Source: an uncultured Porphyromonadaceae bacterium
GTDB taxonomy: Bacteria; Bacteroidota; Bacteroidia; Bacteroidales; Barnesiellaceae_A
Assembly (NCBI GenBank): GCA_900538705.1
Contig: UPZG01000003.1
Coordinates: 1 to 64,000, forward strand
Length of the DNA: 64,000 nt
Direction: 5' to 3'
Made by a program: the position numbers and the translations under genes. Of this stretch, positions 16,420 through 24,157 are shown one piece after another (the stretch's first letter is position 1; each line of letters opens with the position of its first letter). The notes under the pieces were generated by a model. The model made no database searches, was not told where the DNA came from, and was given only the letters and a program-made list of their open reading frames with translations.

Positions 16420-17940
16420 TTATCTGATGATACGTGCAATTTTTATGGCCGCTTGTCGCTTGTCGGCGGTAGTTACATACAAGATATATATGTTACCCGG
16501 AAAACTGCGGGTATTGATGGCTACAGTGGTATCGTGCGGCGTTAACTGTTTAAGCAGAAGTCCGGCAGTGTCGTAGAGCCGTATCTCGTCAATGGTTTTT
16601 GTCGCTGAGACGTGTAGCGTGTATTGCACGAATGAAGTCTTGATGTTCTCTTCGGGAGCTGTGATATTCTCTTCGGCCGAAGGCTTGTTGATAACTCCAA
16701 AGTCTTGCCATTGCGGAGTGCTACTATATATAGTAACACTCTCTTCTTTGACAAAAAGAGTCTTGTCCTCTACCTCCATATTGGCAAAAACCAATTCTCC
16801 CAGTTCGGCGGGCATGTCGCGCAATGTCAGGAACGAATCGGCGTTAGAGCATCCGTCGAAAGCGTGGTCACCTATATAGGCAACGGTTGTGGGGATGACA
16901 ACACTGTCGACTGCTGTATTGTGATAGAAACTATATCGGCCTATATCTTTCAAGCCTTCTTCCATAAAGGTAATAGAAGCCAATGAACTGCAGCCTGCAA
17001 ACGCAAAATCGGCAAGGGTAGAAATACCTGCTGGCAGACTCGCAGTAGGTAGAGCTTCGCAATAATAGAAAGCTCCGTTGCCAATGCTTGACAGCGAGGA
17101 TGGAAGTGTGACAGAAGTGAGACTCTTACAACCTGAGAAGGTCCAGGCCGGTAATGCCTGTAATCCTGTTTGTGATAGGTCAATTTGCTGCAAGGCCGTA
17201 CTTTGGGCAAATACGGCTTCGCCCCATTGGTGATTACCCGGTTGCAAGTTTACCTGTTGCAATTTTGTGCAGCCGGCAAAAGCCCCATCGCCTATAAATG
17301 TTACAGAGGCAGGCAGGTTTATGGTAGTGATGTCGGTATCGAGGCTGAAAGCTCGGGTACCTATATGTGTCAGACGGGTGCAGTTGGTAAGGTCGATGTT
17401 CTTGATAGAACTGCATTTGTCGTAGGCATATTCACCGATGGTTCTAAGGCTTGTCGGAAATTCGGGCGAAGGTAAGTTGCTGCAATTATTGAAGGCATAG
17501 TCGCCAATGGTCTCGATAGAGGCTGGTAGTGTGAGGTCGCTGAGATTTGTGCAGCCGGCAAAAGCTCCATCGCCTATGGCAGTGATGTTCCCGGGCAGAA
17601 TTACGCTTTCGAGCGATGTAAAACCGAAAAAAGCTGCAGGGGGGATTTGATTAGCATCGAAGTGTGAACGGTAACCGAAGTATTGTTCCTCACGGCTGTC
17701 GTAGCTTGTTATTTCGCATTGTGATAGGTCTATCGATACGAGATCTCCAATTTGTTCGTTGATGTAGGCAAAGTCTCTTACGTCGATGCTACCATGGATG
17801 GTGAGTGCTGTGTAGTTATTATTTCCGCCGAGGGCATTCTCTAACCCTCCACTTGTTATATTTACACTGATGCTTTGAGCCATCGAATAAGGACTACTTA
17901 AAGACAGGATTGCAGCAATGATGACGAATAGTTTTTTCAT
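16420..17940 (-). CDS. BspA-like leucine-rich repeat surface protein with T9SS-type C-terminus
   Basis: A 506-residue exported protein. The signal peptide is MKKLFVIIAAILSLSSPYSM near 1-21. About ten LRR_5 (BspA/TpLRR) repeats cover ~60-400, with the recurring pattern IGDGAFAGCTNLxxLxLPxS (for example SIETIGDYAFNNCSNL, LSSIGNGAFYYCEAL). The C-terminal ~75 residues look like a T9SS sorting domain (IRLYDTAGLLLKQL ... GNIYILYVTT). BspA-family proteins of oral Bacteroidetes bind fibronectin and other host proteins; that role here is inference. It lies 10 bases upstream of trmB. Confidence 0.88.
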   Translation of the reverse strand: MKKLFVIIAAILSLSSPYSMAQSISVNITSGGLENALGGNNNYTALTIHGSIDVRDFAYINEQIGDLVSIDLSQCEITSYDSREEQYFGYRSHFDANQIPPAAFFGFTSLESVILPGNITAIGDGAFAGCTNLSDLTLPASIETIGDYAFNNCSNLPSPEFPTSLRTIGEYAYDKCSSIKNIDLTNCTRLTHIGTRAFSLDTDITTINLPASVTFIGDGAFAGCTKLQQVNLQPGNHQWGEAVFAQSTALQQIDLSQTGLQALPAWTFSGCKSLTSVTLPSSLSSIGNGAFYYCEALPTASLPAGISTLADFAFAGCSSLASITFMEEGLKDIGRYSFYHNTAVDSVVIPTTVAYIGDHAFDGCSNADSFLTLRDMPAELGELVFANMEVEDKTLFVKEESVTIYSSTPQWQDFGVINKPSAEENITAPEENIKTSFVQYTLHVSATKTIDEIRLYDTAGLLLKQLTPHDTTVAINTRSFPGNIYILYVTTADKRQAAIKIARIIR

Positions 17941-18034
17941 GAAGTGTAATGTTGAGGTTTCCCTTTTTTGAGCGTGTAAAGATAGTAAAAATAGCCGGTT
18001 TATCGTATCGGTATGAAAATCTTGTATGAACGTG

Positions 18035-18736
18035 TCAAATGCGTCGGTCGATGCGAATAATATTTTCCACCAGGAAGAGGTCGCGTATGTCGCTTTTTGC
18101 GACTTCTATGTCGTCGTATTGTGGGTTCTCGCTGCGCAGTATTACTTGCGACGGGTCGGGATGGCGGCGTATATACTTCACCATGCGATAGTCGTCGAGT
18201 ACTATCACATAGATATGTCCCCAAAAGATGAGATTTTTGTTGCGTATTTCGCGTATGGCTATCAGGTCGCCATTGCCTATTACAGGGCTCATACTGTCGC
18301 CACTGACTCTAACGATACAACAATCGGGGTGTACCGTGGGAATATTGATGGAGCCTATAATGTGTTCGTTGGCAAACATGCGCTCACGTGCTATATCGCC
18401 GGCAGTAACGTCAATGTCGTATATCTTGGCACCTGCTGTTGTGTTGGGATGTATGGCGTCGACGGTAATGGTAGAAATGCCATTTTCAGTATTCCCGGTT
18501 GTATTCCACATTTCACCTTCACCTGTGAGAAGCCATTTTTTGGAAGCACCTACGGCTACCACTATTTTGTTGAGTAGGTTGTCGCTTATAGGCAGTTTGC
18601 CTTTGAGATGCTTCGAGAAATTTGAAGCATCTATGCCTATGCGCTCGGCAAATGCGGTTTGACTGAGGCCGAGATTGTTCATCAGCCATTTTATGCGGGC
18701 TATTTCTTGTTGGTCGTTGAGATTCGTGATTTCCAT
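18035..18736 (-). CDS. XRE-family repressor with LexA-like S24 peptidase domain
   Basis: A 233-residue protein. Residues ~10-70 form an XRE helix-turn-helix (NLGLSQTAFAERIGIDASNF, then SKHLKGKLP). Residues ~100-225 form an S24 domain: an Ala101-Gly102 bond that could be the self-cleavage site, catalytic Ser148 in VSGDSMSPVIGNGD, and Lys187 in YRMVKYIRR. It resembles phage CI / LexA-type regulators, but no phage genes are near, so it appears to be a resident regulator. The upstream region has an inverted operator-like motif pair around the -7 box, suggesting autorepression. Targets unknown. Confidence 0.88.
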   Translation of the reverse strand: MEITNLNDQQEIARIKWLMNNLGLSQTAFAERIGIDASNFSKHLKGKLPISDNLLNKIVVAVGASKKWLLTGEGEMWNTTGNTENGISTITVDAIHPNTTAGAKIYDIDVTAGDIARERMFANEHIIGSINIPTVHPDCCIVRVSGDSMSPVIGNGDLIAIREIRNKNLIFWGHIYVIVLDDYRMVKYIRRHPDPSQVILRSENPQYDDIEVAKSDIRDLFLVENIIRIDRRI

Positions 18737-18744
18737 AATGAAAA

Positions 18745-18790
18745 AGGTTAAAATACCAAATCTTTTTGCAAAGATAGGTATTTAACCTAT
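18745..18790 (-). promoter_or_regulatory. promoter with paired operator of the S24 repressor
   Basis: A minus-strand -7 box TATCTTTG lies at 18769-18776. It is flanked by AGGTTAAAATACC (18745-18757, plus strand) and GGTATTTAACCT (18777-18788), which is the same motif in the other orientation. ATAGGT/ACCTAT (18774-18779 and 18785-18790) adds an inner inverted repeat. The layout fits autorepression. Confidence 0.6.
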
Positions 18791-18884
18791 ATGAAATGCA
18801 CGTTTGGTGCAATTTAAGAATTAATAACGGAGGCTGTCTATCTCTGATAGATGCAATATCCGTTAAGTGAGGCGTCTTCTGATA

Positions 18885-19076
18885 TTACAGAGCGTGGGAG
18901 CCGTCGCAGAACGGGTTGTTTTTGCTCTTGCCACAACGGCATATAAAGGTACGTCGTTTCGTCAAGGTATGTCCGTCGGGCATGACAATGCGTATTCGGC
19001 CACTGATGCGTAGAGGCCCGCAGGTGATTATTTTAGCTTCTACCTCGGGAAGAATGGGAATAATGCTTTTGTTCAT
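18885..19076 (-). CDS. CDGSH iron-sulfur domain protein
   Basis: A 63-residue protein with the CDGSH (mitoNEET-type) signature: CRCGKSKNNPFCDGSH at the C-terminus, giving the three-Cys, one-His ligation of a [2Fe-2S] cluster. The N-terminal half (GPLRISGRIRIVMPDGHTLT) is a small beta region. The start at 19076 (MNKSIIPILPEVEAK) is preferred over 19112. Family members are electron-transfer or cluster-transfer proteins; the role here is unknown. No operon partner is visible. Confidence 0.88.
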   Translation of the reverse strand: MNKSIIPILPEVEAKIITCGPLRISGRIRIVMPDGHTLTKRRTFICRCGKSKNNPFCDGSHAL

Positions 19077-19187
19077 AGCAAAGATGATTTTAATGTTTCT
19101 CTTAAAAAACACGGTATGGCAAATTTTTGTTTTGCAGTCAATCCGAAACTTTATCTATAGTAGCTTTTTACATTGGAAAAAAAATAA

Positions 19188-19300
19188 TACCTTTGCAGCG
19201 GTCGCGAAAGTACTGTCAGAAAGAGATTTTCGAGGAGTATGTAGCGAAACCGCCTGAGGCAGCCTAGCCATAGGCTATTGTGTAACTAATTTATACCTTT
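19188..19300 (+). promoter_or_regulatory. putative gldE promoter and leader
   Basis: TACCTTTG (19188-19195) fits the -7 consensus; no clear TTTG lies at the right distance upstream. The following leader contains a small hairpin AGCCTA/TAGGCT (19261-19276). Confidence 0.5.
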
Positions 19301-20629
19301 TTGGACCCGGATTCATATTTATTATCGCAGATTTTTTGTGCGTTAAGTATCGATGCTCCTTCGGTGGGCGTTGTTGTCGCCATTGTTTTGGCGTTATTCC
19401 TTTTGTTTGTCATAGGATTTGTTTCGGCATCAGAGATGTCGTTGTTTTCTTTGGCGTCGTCAGACCTGCAGTCGCTCGACGATAAGTCGCCAAAAGATAG
19501 ACTTATCAAGGTTCTACTCGAGAACCCCGACCGCCTGTTGGCTACTATTCATGTTGCTAATGGATTGTCGAGTATAGCAGTTGTCGTATTGATGAGTTTC
19601 CCGCTGATAGAGTTTTCTTGTTCGCATGAAGTGGCTGTGTGGGGCATTATCGGAGCAGTAATTCTTTTATCGGTGATATTGCTGGTATGTGGAGAAGTGT
19701 TACCCAAATATTGGGCATATAAAGATGTCTTGCGCTGGGCTCGTTTTTCGAGTCTGATGCTCTATGCGCTATTGCGTATTTTTGCATGGCTTACGCAGTT
19801 TATGGTAGCTTCTCCCGGCAAATTCAATAAACAGTTTACTCGTCGTAATGCCAATCTGTCGGTCGATGAGCTTTCGCAAGCCTTGGAGTTGACTCGTGTC
19901 GAGGCTCACGATGAAAAAGAGATGCTTGAAGGTATTATACGCTTTGGCGACAAGACCGTGTCGGAGATTATGACGGCGCGTATTGATATTACCGATGTTG
20001 AGATACACGTCTCTTTCAAGGAATTGCTCGATGTGGTAATAGAAAGTGGCTATTCACGCTTGCCGGTTTACGATACGAGCGAAGACAACATGAAGGGTAT
20101 CATATATAGCAAGGATTTATTGCCGTATCGCAACGAATCAGCCGACTTCGAGTGGCAGAAGCTGATGCGTAGAGCATATTTTGTACCGGAGGCAAAGATG
20201 ATAGACGACTTGTTGGAAGAGTTTAGGACCAAGAAGATACACATGGCTATCGTTGTAGATGAATTTGGAGGTACCTCGGGAATTGTCACTATGGAAGATA
20301 TCCTCGAAGAAATTGTGGGTGATATCAACGATGAGTATGACGACGATAAGAAGCAGTATGTGAAATTGCCTGACGGTTCGTATATTTTCGATGCTAAAAT
20401 CCTGCTTAACGATTTCTATAAGGTGACGGGTCTCGATGAGAAAATTTTTGCCGATAAGATAGGCGATTCAGAGACTTTGGCCGGTCTTATTCTTGGTATT
20501 AAAGAAGATTTTCCCCGTGAGAAAGAACATATACGGTATGCATGTTGCGATTTCTTGGTACTTGAAGTTGACAAGCGCCGTATTGTTAAGGTAAAACTTA
20601 CGATTGTCCCCGAGACTTCCCAAAAATAG
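19301..20629 (+). CDS. gldE: gliding-motility-type membrane protein GldE (CNNM/CBS/CorC domains)
   Basis: A 442-residue inner-membrane protein. An N-terminal CNNM/DUF21 transmembrane domain (~25-190) begins VGVVVAIVLALFLLFVIGFV. Two CBS domains follow (~205-330; SEIMTARIDITDVEIHVSFK, then MAIVVDEFGGTSGIVTMEDI and LEEIVGDINDEYDDD). A CorC/HlyC transporter-associated domain is at the C-terminus. The GldE assignment rests on this architecture plus the directly adjacent gldD. In gliding Bacteroidetes GldE works with GldD; most Bacteroidales with these genes do not glide, so a role in envelope or metal homeostasis is plausible. The start shown is the first in-frame ATG-like codon after the leader. 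Confidence 0.88.
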   Translation: MDPDSYLLSQIFCALSIDAPSVGVVVAIVLALFLLFVIGFVSASEMSLFSLASSDLQSLDDKSPKDRLIKVLLENPDRLLATIHVANGLSSIAVVVLMSFPLIEFSCSHEVAVWGIIGAVILLSVILLVCGEVLPKYWAYKDVLRWARFSSLMLYALLRIFAWLTQFMVASPGKFNKQFTRRNANLSVDELSQALELTRVEAHDEKEMLEGIIRFGDKTVSEIMTARIDITDVEIHVSFKELLDVVIESGYSRLPVYDTSEDNMKGIIYSKDLLPYRNESADFEWQKLMRRAYFVPEAKMIDDLLEEFRTKKIHMAIVVDEFGGTSGIVTMEDILEEIVGDINDEYDDDKKQYVKLPDGSYIFDAKILLNDFYKVTGLDEKIFADKIGDSETLAGLILGIKEDFPREKEHIRYACCDFLVLEVDKRRIVKVKLTIVPETSQK

Positions 20630-20638
20630 GTCATAGCA

Positions 20639-21262
20639 ATGGCATTGAAGTATCAGAAATACTCCCGGCGGCTTTTTATCGGCGTTTATGTTACCTGTCT
20701 GTTGGTCGTTATTGTTATGCTCTCGGCTTGCCGTCAATCATCGGTACCACGCCCCGATGGCTATTTTAGAATAGATGCTTATCCTGAAGAGTGGCGTACC
20801 GATACATTGGGAAGAATATTGTTGCAGGTGAATGATTCTTCATATAGTGTTGTGCCGCGAGCTGCAACCGAGGGTTATGTATGGCATAATATTGTATATC
20901 CTCGTTATAAGGCTACGATATATTTGAGTTATATTCCCATATCAGACAAGAATGAGTTGTCGATGCTGTTGGCCGAGAGTCGCGATTTGGTGTATCGGCA
21001 GAGTATGGGAACTCCGTTTGTTACCGCAGTGGAGTACGAAGATGCAACTCTCCCATTGTATGCTATCCTCTACCGGTTATCGGCCGAAAGTGCCACTCCG
21101 CTGCAATTTGTAGCCACCGATAGCGCCTGTTTTTTATTGCGTGGAGCATTATATTATGATATGTCGCCGCTCAGGTACGATAGTGTTGCGCCTACTTTGG
21201 AATATCTGGAGGGTGATATGATTCATATGATAGAGAGTATAACTCCGTTACAAGGCAGATAA
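20639..21262 (+). CDS. gldD: gliding-motility lipoprotein GldD
   Basis: A 207-residue predicted lipoprotein. Residues ~12-31 form the signal, ending at a lipobox LSAC (IVMLSACRQSS). The typical GldD start of the mature part, PRPDGYFRIDAYPEEW, follows. It lies 9 bases after gldE and 13 before a phosphopantetheinyl transferase gene, the conserved Bacteroidetes order. The biochemical role is unknown; GldD is needed for gliding in Flavobacterium but is also kept in non-gliding relatives. Confidence 0.88.
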   Translation: MALKYQKYSRRLFIGVYVTCLLVVIVMLSACRQSSVPRPDGYFRIDAYPEEWRTDTLGRILLQVNDSSYSVVPRAATEGYVWHNIVYPRYKATIYLSYIPISDKNELSMLLAESRDLVYRQSMGTPFVTAVEYEDATLPLYAILYRLSAESATPLQFVATDSACFLLRGALYYDMSPLRYDSVAPTLEYLEGDMIHMIESITPLQGR

Positions 21263-21275
21263 TAAAGAGTCTTTT

Positions 21276-21902
21276 ATGCCCTACCAAGTTACGTTAACAC
21301 CATTACCGCATACACATGTTGTTTTATGGCATCTGACTGAGGATGTTGCTACTTTGCTTGCATTGTGGGGCAAAACGGAGTTGCCGTCTCGTTACATGGT
21401 GGCAGTTACCGATAAGCGTCGCCGTGAGATTTTGGCAACTCATCTCGTTATGAGGCATTATTATGGTAACGATGTTGCTCTTTTTCATCGAACTGACGGT
21501 AGCCCATACACTCATCATGGATATATATCGGTATCGCATACAGCTCAGTATGTGGCAGTTGCCTTTTCACCATGCTATCGAGTGGGAGTAGATGTAGAGA
21601 TGATAGGAGTAAAGGCACCACGGGCGGCGAAACGGTTCTTGCAGCCGGGTGAGTTGGAGGCTCTCCCTGATGATGCATATGACGAGGCTGCTCATATTTG
21701 TTGGGCTGCTAAAGAAGTGGCATATAAGCTCTTTCCGGCTGATGCTGCCGATTTTTCACAAGCTATTACATTGTCGCCAGTCGTACAAAGACCCAATGGT
21801 AGCCTGACGGCTCGTGTCGGTGTCGAAGTGCCACGTATCATAACGGTATGGTATTCGTTGTGCAATGATTATGTACTGGCTTGTGCAGAAGAACCTGTAT
21901 AA
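21276..21902 (+). CDS. 4'-phosphopantetheinyl transferase superfamily protein
   Basis: A 208-residue Sfp/Gsp-type PPTase that moves phosphopantetheine from CoA to carrier proteins. Motifs seen: YISVSHTAQYVAVAFSP, the Mg-binding VGVDVEMIG, and the helix CWAAKEVAYKLF (WxxKE). Length is typical. It is the third gene of the gldE-gldD group. Its carrier-protein target is not visible here; it could serve fatty acid synthesis in place of AcpS, as is usual in Bacteroidetes. Confidence 0.9.
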   Translation: MPYQVTLTPLPHTHVVLWHLTEDVATLLALWGKTELPSRYMVAVTDKRRREILATHLVMRHYYGNDVALFHRTDGSPYTHHGYISVSHTAQYVAVAFSPCYRVGVDVEMIGVKAPRAAKRFLQPGELEALPDDAYDEAAHICWAAKEVAYKLFPADAADFSQAITLSPVVQRPNGSLTARVGVEVPRIITVWYSLCNDYVLACAEEPV

Positions 21903-21973
21903 GACTGATAATAAGGAGACTAATGCTTTCCTTTGCAGGAAGTTATATGTTACGGCTCAAAGCGTTGCTTCTG

Positions 21974-22051
21974 TTATTGTCGGAGTAGGGACAAAAAAAA
22001 TTGATTGTCATCACGACAACCAATCTTCGTTAACCTTAATTCTAATACCAT
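21974..22051 (-). CDS. possible 25-residue ultra-small protein (alternative reading of the small RNA)
   Basis: An ATG at 22051 opens a 25-codon frame (MVLELRLTKIGCRDDN...) ending TAA at 21974. The ATG would be only about 8 bases after the predicted transcription start, so nearly leaderless. The frame runs through the terminator hairpin and its T tract (encoding QFFLS), so a terminated transcript would lack the stop codon. This argues against a real protein. I have an impression that very similar sequence occurs in other Bacteroidales, but I cannot confirm it here. Confidence 0.3.
   Translation of the reverse strand: MVLELRLTKIGCRDDNQFFLSLLRQ
21993..22023 (-). terminator. intrinsic terminator of the small RNA unit
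   Basis: Minus-strand arms TTGGTTGTC (22023-22015) and GACAATCAA (22009-22001), loop of five, then eight T (22000-21993). It is a textbook intrinsic terminator on the minus strand only. Confidence 0.85.
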
Positions 22052-22059
22052 GAAAAACA
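21993..22059 (-). ncRNA. candidate small RNA of about 66 bases
   Basis: A complete promoter (ATTG, 19 bases, TATATTTG on the minus strand, 22065-22095) is followed within about 70 bases by a strong terminator. The terminator arms are 22015-22023 and 22001-22009, a 9-base stem with one G-T pair and a 5-base loop, and eight T follow (minus strand). The transcript would run from about 22059 to 21993. It is independent of the neighbours: the PPTase gene on the plus strand ends at 21902 and folA ends at 22298. Function unknown. A tiny ORF inside it is listed separately. Confidence 0.65.
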
Positions 22060-22064
22060 CAGTG

Positions 22065-22095
22065 CAAATATACAACCGAATTTTTTATTTGCAAT
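22065..22095 (-). promoter_or_regulatory. promoter of the small RNA unit
   Basis: On the minus strand: ATTG (22095-22092), 19-base spacer, TATATTTG (22072-22065). This matches the Bacteroidetes consensus apart from the first T of TTTG. The remaining stretch 22096-22297, downstream of folA, is AT-rich and shows nothing else I can support. Confidence 0.7.
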
Positions 22096-22297
22096 AGAAG
22101 TGGCTGTAAAAAACTGTTGTTTAACATTGTTTAATTATATCGATTTTTTATAGGGTAATTTTATTACGGTTTTTAATATAAATATTACAATCTTGTTACA
22201 ATTTCATGTGACAAGTTGCGGTGCAGGACGCAACAATATCGTTGCTATTGCGTAATTTCATGAAAGTGTGTGGTTGTAATTGTATTTTGGGGGCGTA

Positions 22298-22792
22298 TTA
22301 TTTTCGTTCGTAGGTGACGAAAGCATAGCCATAAGGGTGGCGTTCATCGGCATTCATCTCCTCGCGGGCTGTTTCTTTCCACATATTAGTATCGATGGCC
22401 GGAAAAAATCTGTCAGCATCGGGAAAGGTATGGTGTATGTGTGTAATGTATAGTTTGTTGGCCTGAGCGATAGTTTGTTCATAGAGAGAGGCTCCGCCTA
22501 TAATGAAAATCTCTTCTTCCTCGTTATTTGAGGTGATAGCCGATTCGATATCGTTTTCTGTGCGTACGTTTTCCCAGTGAGCCATGCGATTATGTGTGAC
22601 AACTACATTGGTACGTCCCGGTAACGCCCCATTGGGAAGCGATTCATAAGTATTGCGACCCATTACAATGGTATGTCCCATTGTGAGGGCTTTGAAATGC
22701 TTTAAGTCGTTGGGCAGGTGGCACAGAAGCTGCTGTCCTTTGCCTATCCCGCCATCGGCGGCTATGGCAGCTATCAGTGAAATGATGGGCAT
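22298..22792 (-). CDS. folA: dihydrofolate reductase
   Basis: A 164-residue DHFR, reducing dihydrofolate with NADPH. Visible: ISLIAAIAADGGIGKGQQLL (N-terminal strand and Met20-loop region), LPNDLKHFKALTMGHTIVMG followed by RNTYESLP, and IFIIGGASLYEQTIAQANKL. Length fits. It lies 12 bases after thyA, so it recycles the dihydrofolate that ThyA makes; the two form an operon. Confidence 0.96.
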   Translation of the reverse strand: MPIISLIAAIAADGGIGKGQQLLCHLPNDLKHFKALTMGHTIVMGRNTYESLPNGALPGRTNVVVTHNRMAHWENVRTENDIESAITSNNEEEEIFIIGGASLYEQTIAQANKLYITHIHHTFPDADRFFPAIDTNMWKETAREEMNADERHPYGYAFVTYERK

Positions 22793-22804
22793 GGTGTAGC
22801 TGTT

Positions 22805-23599
22805 TTATACCGAAACGACTCCTTTGATATGAGGATGAGGGTCGTAGCCGGTGAGTGTAAAATCTTCGTAATGAAAGTCGAAGATGGAGGTGACGGCCGG
22901 GTTTAGCTCCATACGGGGCAATGTCCGCGGTTCGCGTGTAAGTTGTAGTTTTACTTGCTCAATGTGGTTGGTATATATGTGCGCATCGCCTAAGGTGTGT
23001 ACAAAATCGCCAGCTTTCAACCCTGTTACTTGTGCCATCATTTGTAGCAAGAGGGCATAGGACGCTATGTTGAAGGGTACACCCAGAAAAATATCGGCAC
23101 TGCGCTGGTAAAGTTGCAGGCTCAACCGTCCGTCGGCAACGTAAAATTGGAATAATGTATGGCATGGGGGCAGATTCATGGCCGGTAAGTCGGCTACATT
23201 CCATGCACTTACGATGATGCGGCGAGAGTCGGGATTATTTCGTAAGGTATCTACGACCTCTTGTATCTGGTCTATATGGCCACCATTATAGTCGGGCCAC
23301 GAACGCCATTGGTAACCATAGATGTGGCCGAGGTCTCCGTTGGCATCAGCCCATTCGTTCCAGATGCGTACACCGTTGTCTTGCAGGTATTTCACGTTGG
23401 TATCTCCGGCTAAGAACCACAGAAGTTCATATATGATAGACTTGAGGTGCAGCTTTTTAGTGGTAAGTAACGGAAAGCCTTCTTCCAGGTTGAACCGCAT
23501 TTGATAGCCGAAGGTGCTAATAGTCCCTGTTCCTGTCCTGTCGTTTTTGTAAGTGCCGTTATTGAGGACATGGCGTAAGAGGTCGAGGTATTGTTTCAT
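22805..23599 (-). CDS. thyA: thymidylate synthase
   Basis: A 264-residue ThyA that methylates dUMP to dTMP with methylene-tetrahydrofolate. The nucleophile is Cys146 in the motif MNLPPCHTLFQFYVADGRLS. Other conserved parts are YQRSADIFLGVPFNIASYAL and LGDAHIYTNHIEQVKLQL. Length equals the E. coli enzyme. It heads the thyA-folA pair. A minus-strand TATCTTTG (23654-23661) upstream is a likely -7 box, without an obvious -33. Confidence 0.97.
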   Translation of the reverse strand: MKQYLDLLRHVLNNGTYKNDRTGTGTISTFGYQMRFNLEEGFPLLTTKKLHLKSIIYELLWFLAGDTNVKYLQDNGVRIWNEWADANGDLGHIYGYQWRSWPDYNGGHIDQIQEVVDTLRNNPDSRRIIVSAWNVADLPAMNLPPCHTLFQFYVADGRLSLQLYQRSADIFLGVPFNIASYALLLQMMAQVTGLKAGDFVHTLGDAHIYTNHIEQVKLQLTREPRTLPRMELNPAVTSIFDFHYEDFTLTGYDPHPHIKGVVSV

Positions 23600-23713
23600 C
23601 GTTTTTTTATGACGGTTTGTATTGAGGTGTTGGTGTTATGATGAGGCATGGTACAAAGATACAATTTTATTGTTTCGGTGTTCTTGGGGGAGTCGGAATC
23701 TGTGATATTTGTT

Positions 23714-24151
23714 TTATTCTCCCGGGTTGAGGACGTGACGGGCAATTGTATCGACATACTCTTTCCATTCGGGGTCTTCTATAGCTCCTATACGTAGTGG
23801 CAGCGATTGCGACAGGTTTAGTAACGGTTGTAATCGGTTGGCAAGGTCTTGTGCCTTGGTGGCATAGAACAAGTATCTTACCTGTTTGGCGCCGGTATAT
23901 ATGACGGTCAGTACGGCAGTATCGCTCTTTTCAAGAGCGTCGCAGGCGATATTCATGAAGCGGTCTATTACGTCGGCTTCTGTGTCGGTAGGCATTCCTT
24001 CAGAGTCGCCACGTAAGAGCCATTGCATTTCTACCCGTTCGTTGAATATTCCCGACAATCGTACGTTGTCTAAGTAAAGGCGGCAGCGTTCTATCACGTT
24101 GCCGTTTTCGGTCTCTACGACGCTGGCAACCCATTCGTTTGATAATTGCAT
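23714..24151 (-). CDS. conserved hypothetical protein (DUF695-like)
   Basis: A 145-residue cytoplasmic protein with no signal or membrane segment. It begins MQLSNEWVASVVETENGNVI and contains RVEMQWLLRGDSEGMPTDTE, then AVLTVIYTGAKQVRYLFYAT. The pattern recalls DUF695-type proteins, but I am not certain of the family. It follows the beta-helix lipoprotein gene by 6 bases, so the two are one transcription unit. Function unknown. Confidence 0.6.
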   Translation of the reverse strand: MQLSNEWVASVVETENGNVIERCRLYLDNVRLSGIFNERVEMQWLLRGDSEGMPTDTEADVIDRFMNIACDALEKSDTAVLTVIYTGAKQVRYLFYATKAQDLANRLQPLLNLSQSLPLRIGAIEDPEWKEYVDTIARHVLNPGE

Positions 24152-24157
24152 AACAAT

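Noticed and set aside
18035..18736. S24 repressor considered as a prophage remnant
   Set aside because: No other phage-like gene lies within the window, so a resident regulator is the simpler reading.
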